Source: Algoriphagus sp. (GTDB taxonomy: Bacteria > Bacteroidota > Bacteroidia > Cytophagales > Cyclobacteriaceae). From it: a stretch of DNA of 6,407 nucleotides. This document shows, piece after piece, positions 1-5,644 of the stretch (position 1 is its first letter; each line of letters opens with the position of its first letter). The position numbers were made by a program, and so were the translations under genes. Location of the stretch: positions 1-6,407 of the forward strand of contig JALRIY010000134.1 in the NCBI GenBank assembly GCA_023255285.1, read 5' to 3'. The notes below the pieces were generated by a model that ran no database searches, was not told the DNA's origin, and saw only the letters and a program-made list of their open reading frames with translations.

Positions 1-1238
1 GGGAGCAATTACGGGAACTAGCCTCCGGAATAAAAAACAATGTCCTTGCAAACCTTGCCGACTACCTGGAAGAATTTGAGCGCAATGCCAGGAAAAATGG
101 AATTATAGTCCATTGGGCAGCAGACAATAAAGAACACAATCGGCTGGTACTGGAAATCCTCCAACAGCAAAACTGTACAGCCGTAGTCAAAAGTAAGTCC
201 ATCCTCACGGAGGAGTGCCATCTCAATCCATATTTGGAAAAGCACGGCGTCGATGTGGTCGACACCGACCTGGGAGAGCGCATCGTCCAGTTTCTCAACC
301 AGCCCCCCAGCCACATTGTTTTGCCTGCAATCCACCTGAAAAAAGGAGAGATTTCCGAACTTTTTCACAAGAAGCTGAACACCGAAAAAGGCAATGAAGA
401 TCCGGCCTACCTCACGCAGGCTGCCCGAATTCACCTGCGAGAGAAATTCTTTGCCGCCAAGGTAGCCATCACTGGGGTCAACTTTGGGATAGCGGAGACA
501 GGGGAATTTGTCGTGTGCACCAACGAGGGAAACGCTGACATGGGAGTTCACCTGGCTCAGGTACACATCGCCTGCATGGGTATCGAAAAAATCCTCCCGA
601 GAAGAAAAGATCTGGGGATATTTCTTCGCTTACTGGCTAGATCAGCCACTGGGCAGCCTATCACCAATTACAACTCTCATTTCAGAAGTCCTTCGCCCGG
701 AAAGGAAATTCACCTTATCCTCGTGGACAACGGCCGTACAGCACAACTGGCACGCGAGAAATTCAGAAACTCCCTCAAATGCATCCGTTGTGGGGCCTGC
801 ATGAACACCTGCCCCATCTACCGGAGAAGTGGAGGATTCAGTTACAACAGCACCGTTCCAGGACCGATAGGCTCCATTTTATCCCCAGGGCTAGATTTGA
901 AGAAGCACAGCAGCCTTCCTTTTGCCTCCACACTTTGCGGAAGTTGCACGGATGTATGCCCTGTAAAAATCAACATCCACGAGCAGCTGTACGAATGGAG
1001 GCAGGAGGTAACCAAAACGCAAGGCGAATTCGCCAAAGGATTAGCTATGAAGTTGGCAAACGGAATCTTTAAGAGCCCACTCGCCTACAAAGTTTCTGGA
1101 AGCTTGATGCGGAATGCACTAAAATCCCTTCCGAATAGCTTGATTTATCATCCTTTGAATAGCTGGGGAAAAAATAGAAACCTTCCAGATCCTCCTAAGG
1201 AATCTTTTCAACAGTGGTATCGAAAAAACAGGTCATGA
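1..1238 (+). CDS. lutB: LutB, iron-sulfur subunit of the L-lactate oxidation complex (5' partial)
   Basis: Part of the LutABC (YkgEFG-type) cytoplasmic complex that oxidises L-lactate to pyruvate. The first complete codon is at base 3 and the frame is open from the window edge, giving 411 residues; B. subtilis LutB is about 480, so roughly 50-60 N-terminal residues are missing. The LUD domain covers about fragment residues 30-250 and shows family blocks such as VVKSKSILTEE (61-71), VDTDLGER (86-93), LPAIHLKK (107-114) and FGIAETGEFVVCTNEGNADM (161-180). A ferredoxin-like segment follows: CIRCGACMNTCP at 260-271 (full CxxCxxCxxxCP) and LCGSCTDVCPV at 311-321, where Ser309 stands at the usual first Cys position. 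The C-terminal tail (about 325-411) resembles the family's. Its TGA overlaps the lutC ATG, indicating translational coupling. An internal TTG at 234 is not the start, because conserved family sequence continues upstream of it. Identification is very secure; clipping by the window edge is the only defect. Confidence 0.96.
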   Translation, partial: EQLRELASGIKNNVLANLADYLEEFERNARKNGIIVHWAADNKEHNRLVLEILQQQNCTAVVKSKSILTEECHLNPYLEKHGVDVVDTDLGERIVQFLNQPPSHIVLPAIHLKKGEISELFHKKLNTEKGNEDPAYLTQAARIHLREKFFAAKVAITGVNFGIAETGEFVVCTNEGNADMGVHLAQVHIACMGIEKILPRRKDLGIFLRLLARSATGQPITNYNSHFRSPSPGKEIHLILVDNGRTAQLAREKFRNSLKCIRCGACMNTCPIYRRSGGFSYNSTVPGPIGSILSPGLDLKKHSSLPFASTLCGSCTDVCPVKINIHEQLYEWRQEVTKTQGEFAKGLAMKLANGIFKSPLAYKVSGSLMRNALKSLPNSLIYHPLNSWGKNRNLPDPPKESFQQWYRKNRS

Positions 1239-1795
1239 GCAGCAGAGAAAAAATCTTAAGTGCGATTCGGAACCTGACCCTCGAACCCAAAGCGTTGCCC
1301 GACATCCCTAATTTCAGCGGTTCAGGAGATTTGGAGGAACGATTTACGCAGTCCATCTCCGGCAACAAGGGCGAAGTGCTATCCAAAAGCGAGTTCGAAG
1401 AATGGTTTTTTGCTGCAGGGTTTTCAAAAGTGATTTCCCTTTCGGACCAGTTCTCCGGGCTGGCAACCCTCCCCTTACCGGAGGATCCTCATGAATTGGA
1501 AAGCTTGGAAGTAGCCATCCTGGAAGGACAATTTGGGGTAGCGGAAAATGGCGCCATCTGGCTTGAGGATACCCAACTTGGACTTCGTGCACTCCCCTTT
1601 GCTACCGAGCATTTGGTGATCATCCTCGATCGTAACCGTCTTGAAGACACCCTACATCAGGGGTATGAGAAAATAGCAGGAGCCCAATCCGGATTTGGAT
1701 TATTCCTTGCTGGCCCCTCCAAAACTGCAGATATTGAACAGTCCTTGGTCATTGGAGCACAGGGAGCGAAGAGTTTACGGGTGGTATTGGTTTAG
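1235..1795 (+). CDS. lutC: LutC, LUD-domain lactate utilisation protein
   Basis: LUD-domain partner of LutB in the LutABC L-lactate oxidation complex; its exact biochemical role in the complex is less clear than that of the Fe-S subunits. I chose the ATG at 1235 because it overlaps the lutB TGA (ATGA) and gives MSSREKILSAIRNL, a typical LutC N-terminus. A GTG at 1214 in the same frame would lie inside lutB and add only seven unconserved residues. The product is 186 aa, shorter than the roughly 240 aa of B. subtilis LutC; from memory, short forms of this kind are usual in Bacteroidota. Family blocks are LEGQFGVAENGAIWLED (96-112), ATEHLVIILDRN (123-134) and AGPSKTADIEQSLVIGAQGA (159-178). No Cys cluster is present, as expected for this subunit. 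There is no strong Shine-Dalgarno sequence, so expression probably depends on coupling to lutB. It ends in TAG immediately before the palindromic spacer. Confidence 0.95.
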   Translation: MSSREKILSAIRNLTLEPKALPDIPNFSGSGDLEERFTQSISGNKGEVLSKSEFEEWFFAAGFSKVISLSDQFSGLATLPLPEDPHELESLEVAILEGQFGVAENGAIWLEDTQLGLRALPFATEHLVIILDRNRLEDTLHQGYEKIAGAQSGFGLFLAGPSKTADIEQSLVIGAQGAKSLRVVLV

Positions 1796-1883
1796 ATAAT
1801 AGTAGCAAGTATCTAGTATCAAGACGCTTCGAGAGGGAAGAAACGAGATACAAGAAACAAAACTAGGATGCCTAATGACACTA

Positions 1884-1895
1884 GAAACTAGTTTC
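1884..1895. repeat. Perfect 12-base palindrome GAAACTAGTTTC
   Basis: The 12 bases equal their own reverse complement, and the next base pair outward (a1883/c1896) does not match. It lies inside the larger inverted-repeat element, near its centre. It might be a protein-binding site or simply part of the element; at this length chance is possible. Confidence 0.5.
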
Positions 1896-1919
1896 CCCAA
1901 TTCGACCTTCTGCATTGGG
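1896..1919. terminator. Possible inner stem-loop (cccaat / attggg) of the convergent spacer
   Basis: A perfect 6-base stem (1896-1901 with 1914-1919) encloses a 12-base loop. It sits between two convergent genes, where a bidirectional terminator would be expected, but no T-run follows on either strand. It is therefore not a canonical intrinsic terminator, and it may only be the tip of the larger hairpin. Confidence 0.25.
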
Positions 1920-2010
1920 CGTTCCGCGGTAGACATTAGCCCAGATCCCGTATTTCGTATCTCGTACTTCATTATTTTACCTCATTTTTCGAATTTAAGA
2001 AAGCCTGCCT

Positions 2011-3177
2011 TCACACCTTCTCTATCCACTCCACCCCAGTGTCTTTCCAGGCTCGGTCGCGTGCAGACTCAAGTACTGCCTCACATACTTTCTGTGTTTC
2101 AAAGGCATCACGGAAGGTAGGGTGACAAGCCTCACCAGTTTCCAAACTGTGGAAGAAATCAGCCACTTGATGGATAAAGGAATGTTCGTAGCCAATGGAG
2201 GTACCCGGAATCCACCAGCGGTGCATGTAGGGATGGTCTCCATCCGTAACGTGAATGGATCGCCAGCCGCGTACCTTGCCTTCGTCGCTGTGGTCAAAAT
2301 ATTCCAAACGGGTCAAATCATGTAAATCCCATCGGATGGAAGCATGCTCCCCATTAATTTCGAGTGTGTATAAGGCCTTGTGTCCTCGTGCATAACGCGT
2401 AGCTTCAAAAAGCCCTAGGGAACCATTGTCAAAGTGACAATGAAAAATACAGGCGTCGTCGATTCCTACTGCCTGCTTTTTGCCTGTATCCGAATGCACA
2501 CGCTCCTTTACAAAGGTCTCAGTTATCGCGGAAACATCCTTGATTCCTCCGTTGATCCACATGGCCGTATCGATGCAGTGTGCCAGCAAATCGCCCGTTA
2601 CTCCAGAGCCCGCTGATTCTACATCCAATCTCCAGGTTCCATCTCCGCCTTGTGGCAAGTCCGGGTTAATGGTCCAATCTTGAAGAAAGTTGGCTCGGTA
2701 ATGGAAAATCTTGCCCAGCTTACCAGAGGCAACGATGTTTTTGGCAAGGGTCACTGCCGGGACTCGACGGTAATTGTACCATACCGTATTTTTTACACCT
2801 GCAGCCTCCACTGCCTCTAGCATTCCCTTGGCTTCAGCCACAGTTCGGGCAAGGGGCTTCTCACAGAGAATCATTTTACCAGCCTTTGCAGCAGCAATCG
2901 CAATTTCTGCGTGCATGTCATTTGGCGTACAAATATCCACTGCGTCAATATCCTCCCTTGCTAGGAGCTTGCGCCAGTCTGTTTCGTAGGAAGCATAATC
3001 CCACCGCTCCATAAAGGCCTTGGCATTGGCTTCTCTTCGGGAGCAGCAAGCTTGCAATACAGGTCGGTATTCGTATTCAGGAAAAAAGTCAGCCAAGCGC
3101 TTGTAGCCATTGGTATGAATTCTGCCCATCAGTCCTGTACCGATGAGACCTACACGAATTAATTTTTTATTGCTCAT
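2011..3177 (-). CDS. Gfo/Idh/MocA-family NAD(P)-dependent sugar oxidoreductase
   Basis: A 388-residue cytoplasmic dehydrogenase of the Gfo/Idh/MocA family, whose members oxidise or reduce hydroxyl groups of sugars, inositols and related compounds using NAD(P). The N-terminal Rossmann fold starts RVGLIGTGLMGRIH, with the nucleotide-binding GxGxxG at 13-18. Family markers follow: TPNDMHAEIAIAAAKAG (84-100), CEKPLA (105-110) with the likely catalytic Lys107, and GDLLAHCIDTAMW (195-207) with Asp196, His200 and Asp203 in the expected positions. The C-terminal domain ends with WWIPGTSIGYEHSFIHQVADF and a PTFRDAFETQKVCEAVLESA block, normal for the family. No signal peptide or Tat motif is visible, so this is not one of the secreted members. 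The ATG at 3177 puts the Rossmann motif at the usual distance from the N-terminus. It is the last gene of the minus-strand cassette, 111 bases after the TIM-barrel gene. The substrate is unknown. The family call is secure. Confidence 0.93.
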   Translation of the reverse strand: MSNKKLIRVGLIGTGLMGRIHTNGYKRLADFFPEYEYRPVLQACCSRREANAKAFMERWDYASYETDWRKLLAREDIDAVDICTPNDMHAEIAIAAAKAGKMILCEKPLARTVAEAKGMLEAVEAAGVKNTVWYNYRRVPAVTLAKNIVASGKLGKIFHYRANFLQDWTINPDLPQGGDGTWRLDVESAGSGVTGDLLAHCIDTAMWINGGIKDVSAITETFVKERVHSDTGKKQAVGIDDACIFHCHFDNGSLGLFEATRYARGHKALYTLEINGEHASIRWDLHDLTRLEYFDHSDEGKVRGWRSIHVTDGDHPYMHRWWIPGTSIGYEHSFIHQVADFFHSLETGEACHPTFRDAFETQKVCEAVLESARDRAWKDTGVEWIEKV

Positions 3178-3180
3178 TTT

Positions 3181-3236
3181 TCTAGTAAGAATGATTTAAA
3201 AGAAAGATTTCTAGTATTCAATTATTAGGTAAGAAT
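3181..3236. repeat. Short direct repeats in the oxidoreductase leader; possible fragment of the spacer element
   Basis: The 8-mer gtaagaat occurs at 3185-3192 and 3229-3236, and tctagta at 3181-3187 and 3210-3216. The stretch tctagtattcaa (3210-3221) differs by one inserted base from tctagtatcaa in the convergent spacer (1812-1822), so it may be a decayed copy of part of that element. The 111-base gap holds no gene beyond the out-of-frame tail of its upstream neighbour. I see no confident Bacteroidota-type promoter (TTTG / TAnnTTTG) on the minus strand here. Confidence 0.3.
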
Positions 3237-3245
3237 CAGTGGATT

Positions 3246-3291
3246 TTATTGGGCTAAGGCAGCAGCAAAAAATTCACCTCCATCCATCTCA
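3246..3291 (-). pseudogene. Out-of-frame 3' extension of the TIM-barrel gene (probable one-base frameshift)
   Basis: Just past the TGA of the TIM-barrel gene, the +1 frame on the minus strand stays open to a TAA at 3246-3248. The gene ends CAA GGA CAT TGA G. Removing one T of the CATTGAG run (plus-strand A at 3291 or 3292) makes it read QGH-EMDGGEFFAAALAQ and stop, adding 14 residues for a total of 352. The added tail is protein-like (acidic, glycine, then Phe-Phe-Ala-rich helix) and lacks a plausible gene start of its own. The likely causes are a one-base insertion in the strain, a sequencing or assembly error, or (less likely) recoding. The change is at the extreme C-terminus, so the enzyme core is intact either way. 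Confidence 0.6.
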
Positions 3292-4305
3292 ATGTCCTTG
3301 TGCATTACGAACAGCAATCATCGCTGCCAGGATATCGTTCCAGGTTTGCTGCTTTTCCATGACCATATTGGGAAACATGCAGCCATCCCAGCAAATGTGA
3401 GTCAAGGCTTGGTTGTATTTTCCGGCTGCATCTCGCATCCAGTAGCCTGCATCATGGGCGATATCGAGCAGTCCATTTGGATCGGTAGCCTGGCAGTGAC
3501 GGCCAGTTTTATCGTGTGAGCCAGATCCAAACACCGAGCCATCATTCTGAGCCACGTGAAAGTCGATGGTCCAAGGACGCAGTGCATCTGAAACAGTTTT
3601 AACGGCAGCTTTGATCACTTCTCTATCCTTCAAATCTGCATCTACTGGCAGAATACGATGCTCCGGAGCATTGTAACCCATCGTGTACAGGAAGGTATGG
3701 GACATGTCGGCCTGGAAACCCACATTCTTTCGATCGGTCATTTCTAACAAGTCGACCATGTGCTTCCAGCTATGCATGCCACCCCAGCAGATTTCTCCTT
3801 CAGCTGCCAACTTTTCTCCATAGCCAGCGGCAACATCTGCGGCTTCCTGGAAAGTTTGGGCAATCAACTTGGAATTGCCGAGTGGATCCTTGGCCCAGTC
3901 GGATACACCTGCAGCGGAATCAATTCGGACGATTCCATAATCTCTGACGCCAAGCGACTTCAGCTTCTGGCCAAATTCGCAAGACTTGCGGACCATCTCC
4001 ACAAAAGTTTTGCGCTGATCGGCTGTGCCCATGGCGCAACCTGCCCAGATCGGGGCTACAAGGGAACCTACTTTAAGCCCGTGTTTGGAAACTTTGTCCG
4101 CTAGCTTTTTCGCTTCTTCGGCCTGATCGAGGTAAATATGTGGTTCGAGTAAGCCCACATCAATTCCATCAAATTTGACTCCGCCCACTTCAGCTGCAGC
4201 GGTCATTTCGAGTAACTGATCAAAGGCGATTACGGGTTCTGAATCTGGGCCTTTTCCAACCAATCCAGGCCAAGTGGCATTGTGCAGTTTGGGTAATGTA
4301 TTCAT
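3289..4305 (-). CDS. Sugar phosphate isomerase/epimerase-like TIM-barrel protein (AP_endonuc_2 / xylose-isomerase-like)
   Basis: A 338-residue protein of the xylose-isomerase-like TIM-barrel superfamily (IolE / tagatose-3-epimerase / EndoIV type), whose members use a divalent metal for sugar isomerisation, epimerisation or dehydration. Motifs fit barrel strand ends that carry metal ligands: FDGIDVGLLEPH (45-56), AAEGEICWGGMHSWKH (167-182, Glu169 or Glu171 as ligand), NVGFQADMSHTFL (194-206, Asp200 and His203), TIDFHVAQNDGSVFGSG (246-262, His250) and LTHICWDGCMFPN (301-313). These assignments are by analogy. No signal peptide is visible, so it should be cytoplasmic. The ATG at 4305 follows the cupin gene by 52 bases and has an A-rich leader without a Shine-Dalgarno site. 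The frame ends ...VRNAQGH, and a credible 14-residue tail lies one base out of frame, so the true protein may be 352 aa. Superfamily secure; substrate unknown. Confidence 0.9.
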   Translation of the reverse strand: MNTLPKLHNATWPGLVGKGPDSEPVIAFDQLLEMTAAAEVGGVKFDGIDVGLLEPHIYLDQAEEAKKLADKVSKHGLKVGSLVAPIWAGCAMGTADQRKTFVEMVRKSCEFGQKLKSLGVRDYGIVRIDSAAGVSDWAKDPLGNSKLIAQTFQEAADVAAGYGEKLAAEGEICWGGMHSWKHMVDLLEMTDRKNVGFQADMSHTFLYTMGYNAPEHRILPVDADLKDREVIKAAVKTVSDALRPWTIDFHVAQNDGSVFGSGSHDKTGRHCQATDPNGLLDIAHDAGYWMRDAAGKYNQALTHICWDGCMFPNMVMEKQQTWNDILAAMIAVRNAQGH

Positions 4306-4307
4306 GG

Positions 4308-4319
4308 GTATTTTGGGTT
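4308..4319 (-). promoter_or_regulatory. Leader word AACCCAAAATAC before the TIM-barrel gene
   Basis: Read on the minus strand, this 12-base word ends two bases before the ATG at 4305. The identical word lies six bases before the cupin start, at 5573-5584. It could act as an A-rich translation-enhancing leader, which would suit Bacteroidota genes that lack Shine-Dalgarno sites. The role is inferred, and the repetition might be chance in A-rich leaders. Confidence 0.3.
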
Positions 4320-4357
4320 AGTATTAAAATTGAACAATACTTCCTCTAATTTTTAAA

Positions 4358-5566
4358 TTAAAGGACGGTCAAATCAGGATTCTTGGGTCCAAAATGCTTG
4401 AGCATCACAATAGGATCTGATTTGGAGGTGTTGGTAATTTTTACTCCTGCCTTCGCAGCAGCTTCGGATACAAAATATTCATCATGGGTCAATTGGCCAA
4501 ATCGGATTAGCGAAGGCGTTTCAATATCCCAAGCGCCCATTTTTCCATGCCCTTGCATCATGATCATGCCATAGGCTGCTGCATCTCGAATCACGACCGT
4601 CTGACCCGGCAGCACAGTAAGTTCCTTGGCACTGTAGTCATGAGATCGGTAGCAAATCCAGGATTCCTGGTAACCTGCAGCCTGCATTTGAGCAGGATCC
4701 GCTACCGGCTTGGGTTCCATGTAGTGATTGTCCATCAAGTTGGGATTGACGTTGAGATCCCAATCGATCATTTCCAACAAGAGTTCGTAATCTCCCCAAC
4801 GGTTTTTTGGACAAGCATTCCAGAGCAGTTCATCCGGAATAATGGCTTCGTTCACCAAGGATTGGTACATCGCAAAGATGTCGGAAGCTTTTTGGGGTTC
4901 GTAGGTACACATGCTACCAGGCGCATGGAGCATCCCGGGAGGCACATCCCATCCCGTGCCTGGCTGCAAGCGAAAGGCCTGGGAGTAATTGGTGATCTTG
5001 TTGTCCCCTTTGTTGAAATTTTTTAAGCAATCCAAAATGGTCTCTTTACTTGTTCCAGGTGCAATTCCAAAGAAGGTGTACGGGAAATCCCCACCGTGAT
5101 TATTCACTTGTGGGGGAAAATAGTAGGCCTCTGGTTTTCCATTTTGACCTGTCAATTTACCAAACTCATCCGAAGGGTGAATGTGGTGCGGCAAAGGCCC
5201 CATGTTGTCAAAAAATTTGGAATACATGGGCCAGGATTTGAACTCATCCCATAGGCGAGAGCCGATCAGGTCAGCACCCAGTTCCTCGACTGCATCTTTG
5301 AGCAACCCAAGGGTTACTTTCCCGCCCTCCTCTAGGGCAATGTGGCTCAATCCTTCATTTTTTGAAGTCAGTGGTCCATTTTGAGCAGCAGTGGTAGAGG
5401 AAAACCAGCGTTCATCGATCCCTCCACGCATGCCTCCAAAGGCATAGTAATCGTCAGGATGCAGTTTAATTCTTCTTCCCGGCACACAAAAAGAACGGGG
5501 TACCCAAGTAGGGGTCAATCGTACAATTCCTTCGCCCTGTTCGAGCGCTTTTTTGGCAAAACTCAT
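4358..5566 (-). CDS. Cupin-type isomerase homologue, ManA (class I mannose-6-phosphate isomerase)-like
   Basis: A 402-residue cytoplasmic protein resembling class I mannose-6-phosphate isomerases and related metal-dependent cupin sugar isomerases. The probable metal site is PLPHHIHPSDE (124-134: His128, His130, Glu134), completed by His214 in GWDVPPGMLHAPGS (205-218). KPEAYYFPP (144-152) lies on the adjacent strand. A second cupin-like segment is visible at about 312-370 (ELTVLPGQTVVIRD, then MIMMQGHGKMG). The N-terminus (IVRLTPTWVPRSFCVPGRRIKLHPDDYYAFGG) and the central WGDYELLLEMIDWDLNVNPNL block look like a specialised subfamily, not housekeeping ManA. The ATG at 5566 is the first start after the in-frame upstream stop, with an AT-rich leader and no Shine-Dalgarno site. 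It lies 78 bases downstream of the DUF4432 gene and 52 bases upstream of the TIM-barrel gene. The fold and metal site are well supported; phosphomannose isomerase activity is not established, and another sugar substrate is equally likely. Confidence 0.82.
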   Translation of the reverse strand: MSFAKKALEQGEGIVRLTPTWVPRSFCVPGRRIKLHPDDYYAFGGMRGGIDERWFSSTTAAQNGPLTSKNEGLSHIALEEGGKVTLGLLKDAVEELGADLIGSRLWDEFKSWPMYSKFFDNMGPLPHHIHPSDEFGKLTGQNGKPEAYYFPPQVNNHGGDFPYTFFGIAPGTSKETILDCLKNFNKGDNKITNYSQAFRLQPGTGWDVPPGMLHAPGSMCTYEPQKASDIFAMYQSLVNEAIIPDELLWNACPKNRWGDYELLLEMIDWDLNVNPNLMDNHYMEPKPVADPAQMQAAGYQESWICYRSHDYSAKELTVLPGQTVVIRDAAAYGMIMMQGHGKMGAWDIETPSLIRFGQLTHDEYFVSEAAAKAGVKITNTSKSDPIVMLKHFGPKNPDLTVL

Positions 5567-5572
5567 AGGTCT

Positions 5573-5584
5573 GTATTTTGGGTT
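5573..5584 (-). promoter_or_regulatory. Leader word AACCCAAAATAC before the cupin gene
   Basis: On the minus strand this word ends six bases before the cupin ATG and is identical to the one before the TIM-barrel gene (4308-4319). I see no clear promoter consensus in the 78-base gap 5567-5644, which fits read-through from the DUF4432 gene. Confidence 0.3.
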
Positions 5585-5644
5585 TTGGTAGTCTATTTTT
5601 TTCGTTTAAATCATTCAATAAGCGGCAAGTTTGTTCAAACTGGG

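Larger units (their letters stand above)
1797..1975. repeat. Long imperfect inverted-repeat element in the convergent lutC / oxidoreductase spacer
   Basis: Nested complementary segments can be read directly. An outer pair, gaagaaacgagatac (1837-1851) and gtatctcgtacttc (1957-1970), contains a perfect 9-base match, acgagatac/gtatctcgt. A middle pair is ggat (1866-1869) with atcc (1945-1948), continued by gcctaatgac (1870-1879) with gacattagcc (1932-1941), 8 of 10 pairing. The inner stem is cccaat/attggg. The left flank has agtatc twice with a 7-base period (1808-1820), and actag occurs three times (1862, 1880, 1887). No convincing coding frame is present. It could fold into a long hairpin and serve as a bidirectional terminator for the two convergent operons, or be a copy of a dispersed non-coding repeat (REP/MITE-like). 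The structure is seen; the function and copy number are not. The outer limits are approximate. Confidence 0.6.

Noticed and set aside
18..566. Long open frame on the minus strand (182 codons) opposite lutB
   Set aside because: It lies antisense to strongly conserved LutB sequence and its translation resembles no family; it is a shadow of lutB codon usage.
1214..1234. GTG at 1214 as an upstream start for lutC
   Set aside because: The ATG at 1235 gives the typical N-terminus and the ATGA overlap; the extra seven residues are unconserved-looking and lie inside lutB.
1992..2010. Small hairpin gaaagc/gccttc just after the oxidoreductase stop
   Set aside because: The loop would be about two bases and the stem has a mismatch; no terminator-like T-run follows on the minus strand.
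1875..2120. Small plus-strand open frame across the convergent spacer into the oxidoreductase 3' end
   Set aside because: Half of it is antisense to the conserved oxidoreductase C-terminus and the rest is the palindromic element; there is no leader and no recognisable product.
4321..4340. Short inverted repeat gtatt...aatac between the cupin and TIM-barrel genes
   Set aside because: Only five base pairs of AT-rich stem with no T-run; too weak to call a terminator or operator.
4547..5026. 159-codon plus-strand open frame opposite the cupin gene
   Set aside because: It is fully antisense to the conserved cupin core, including the His214 region; the translation has no family features.
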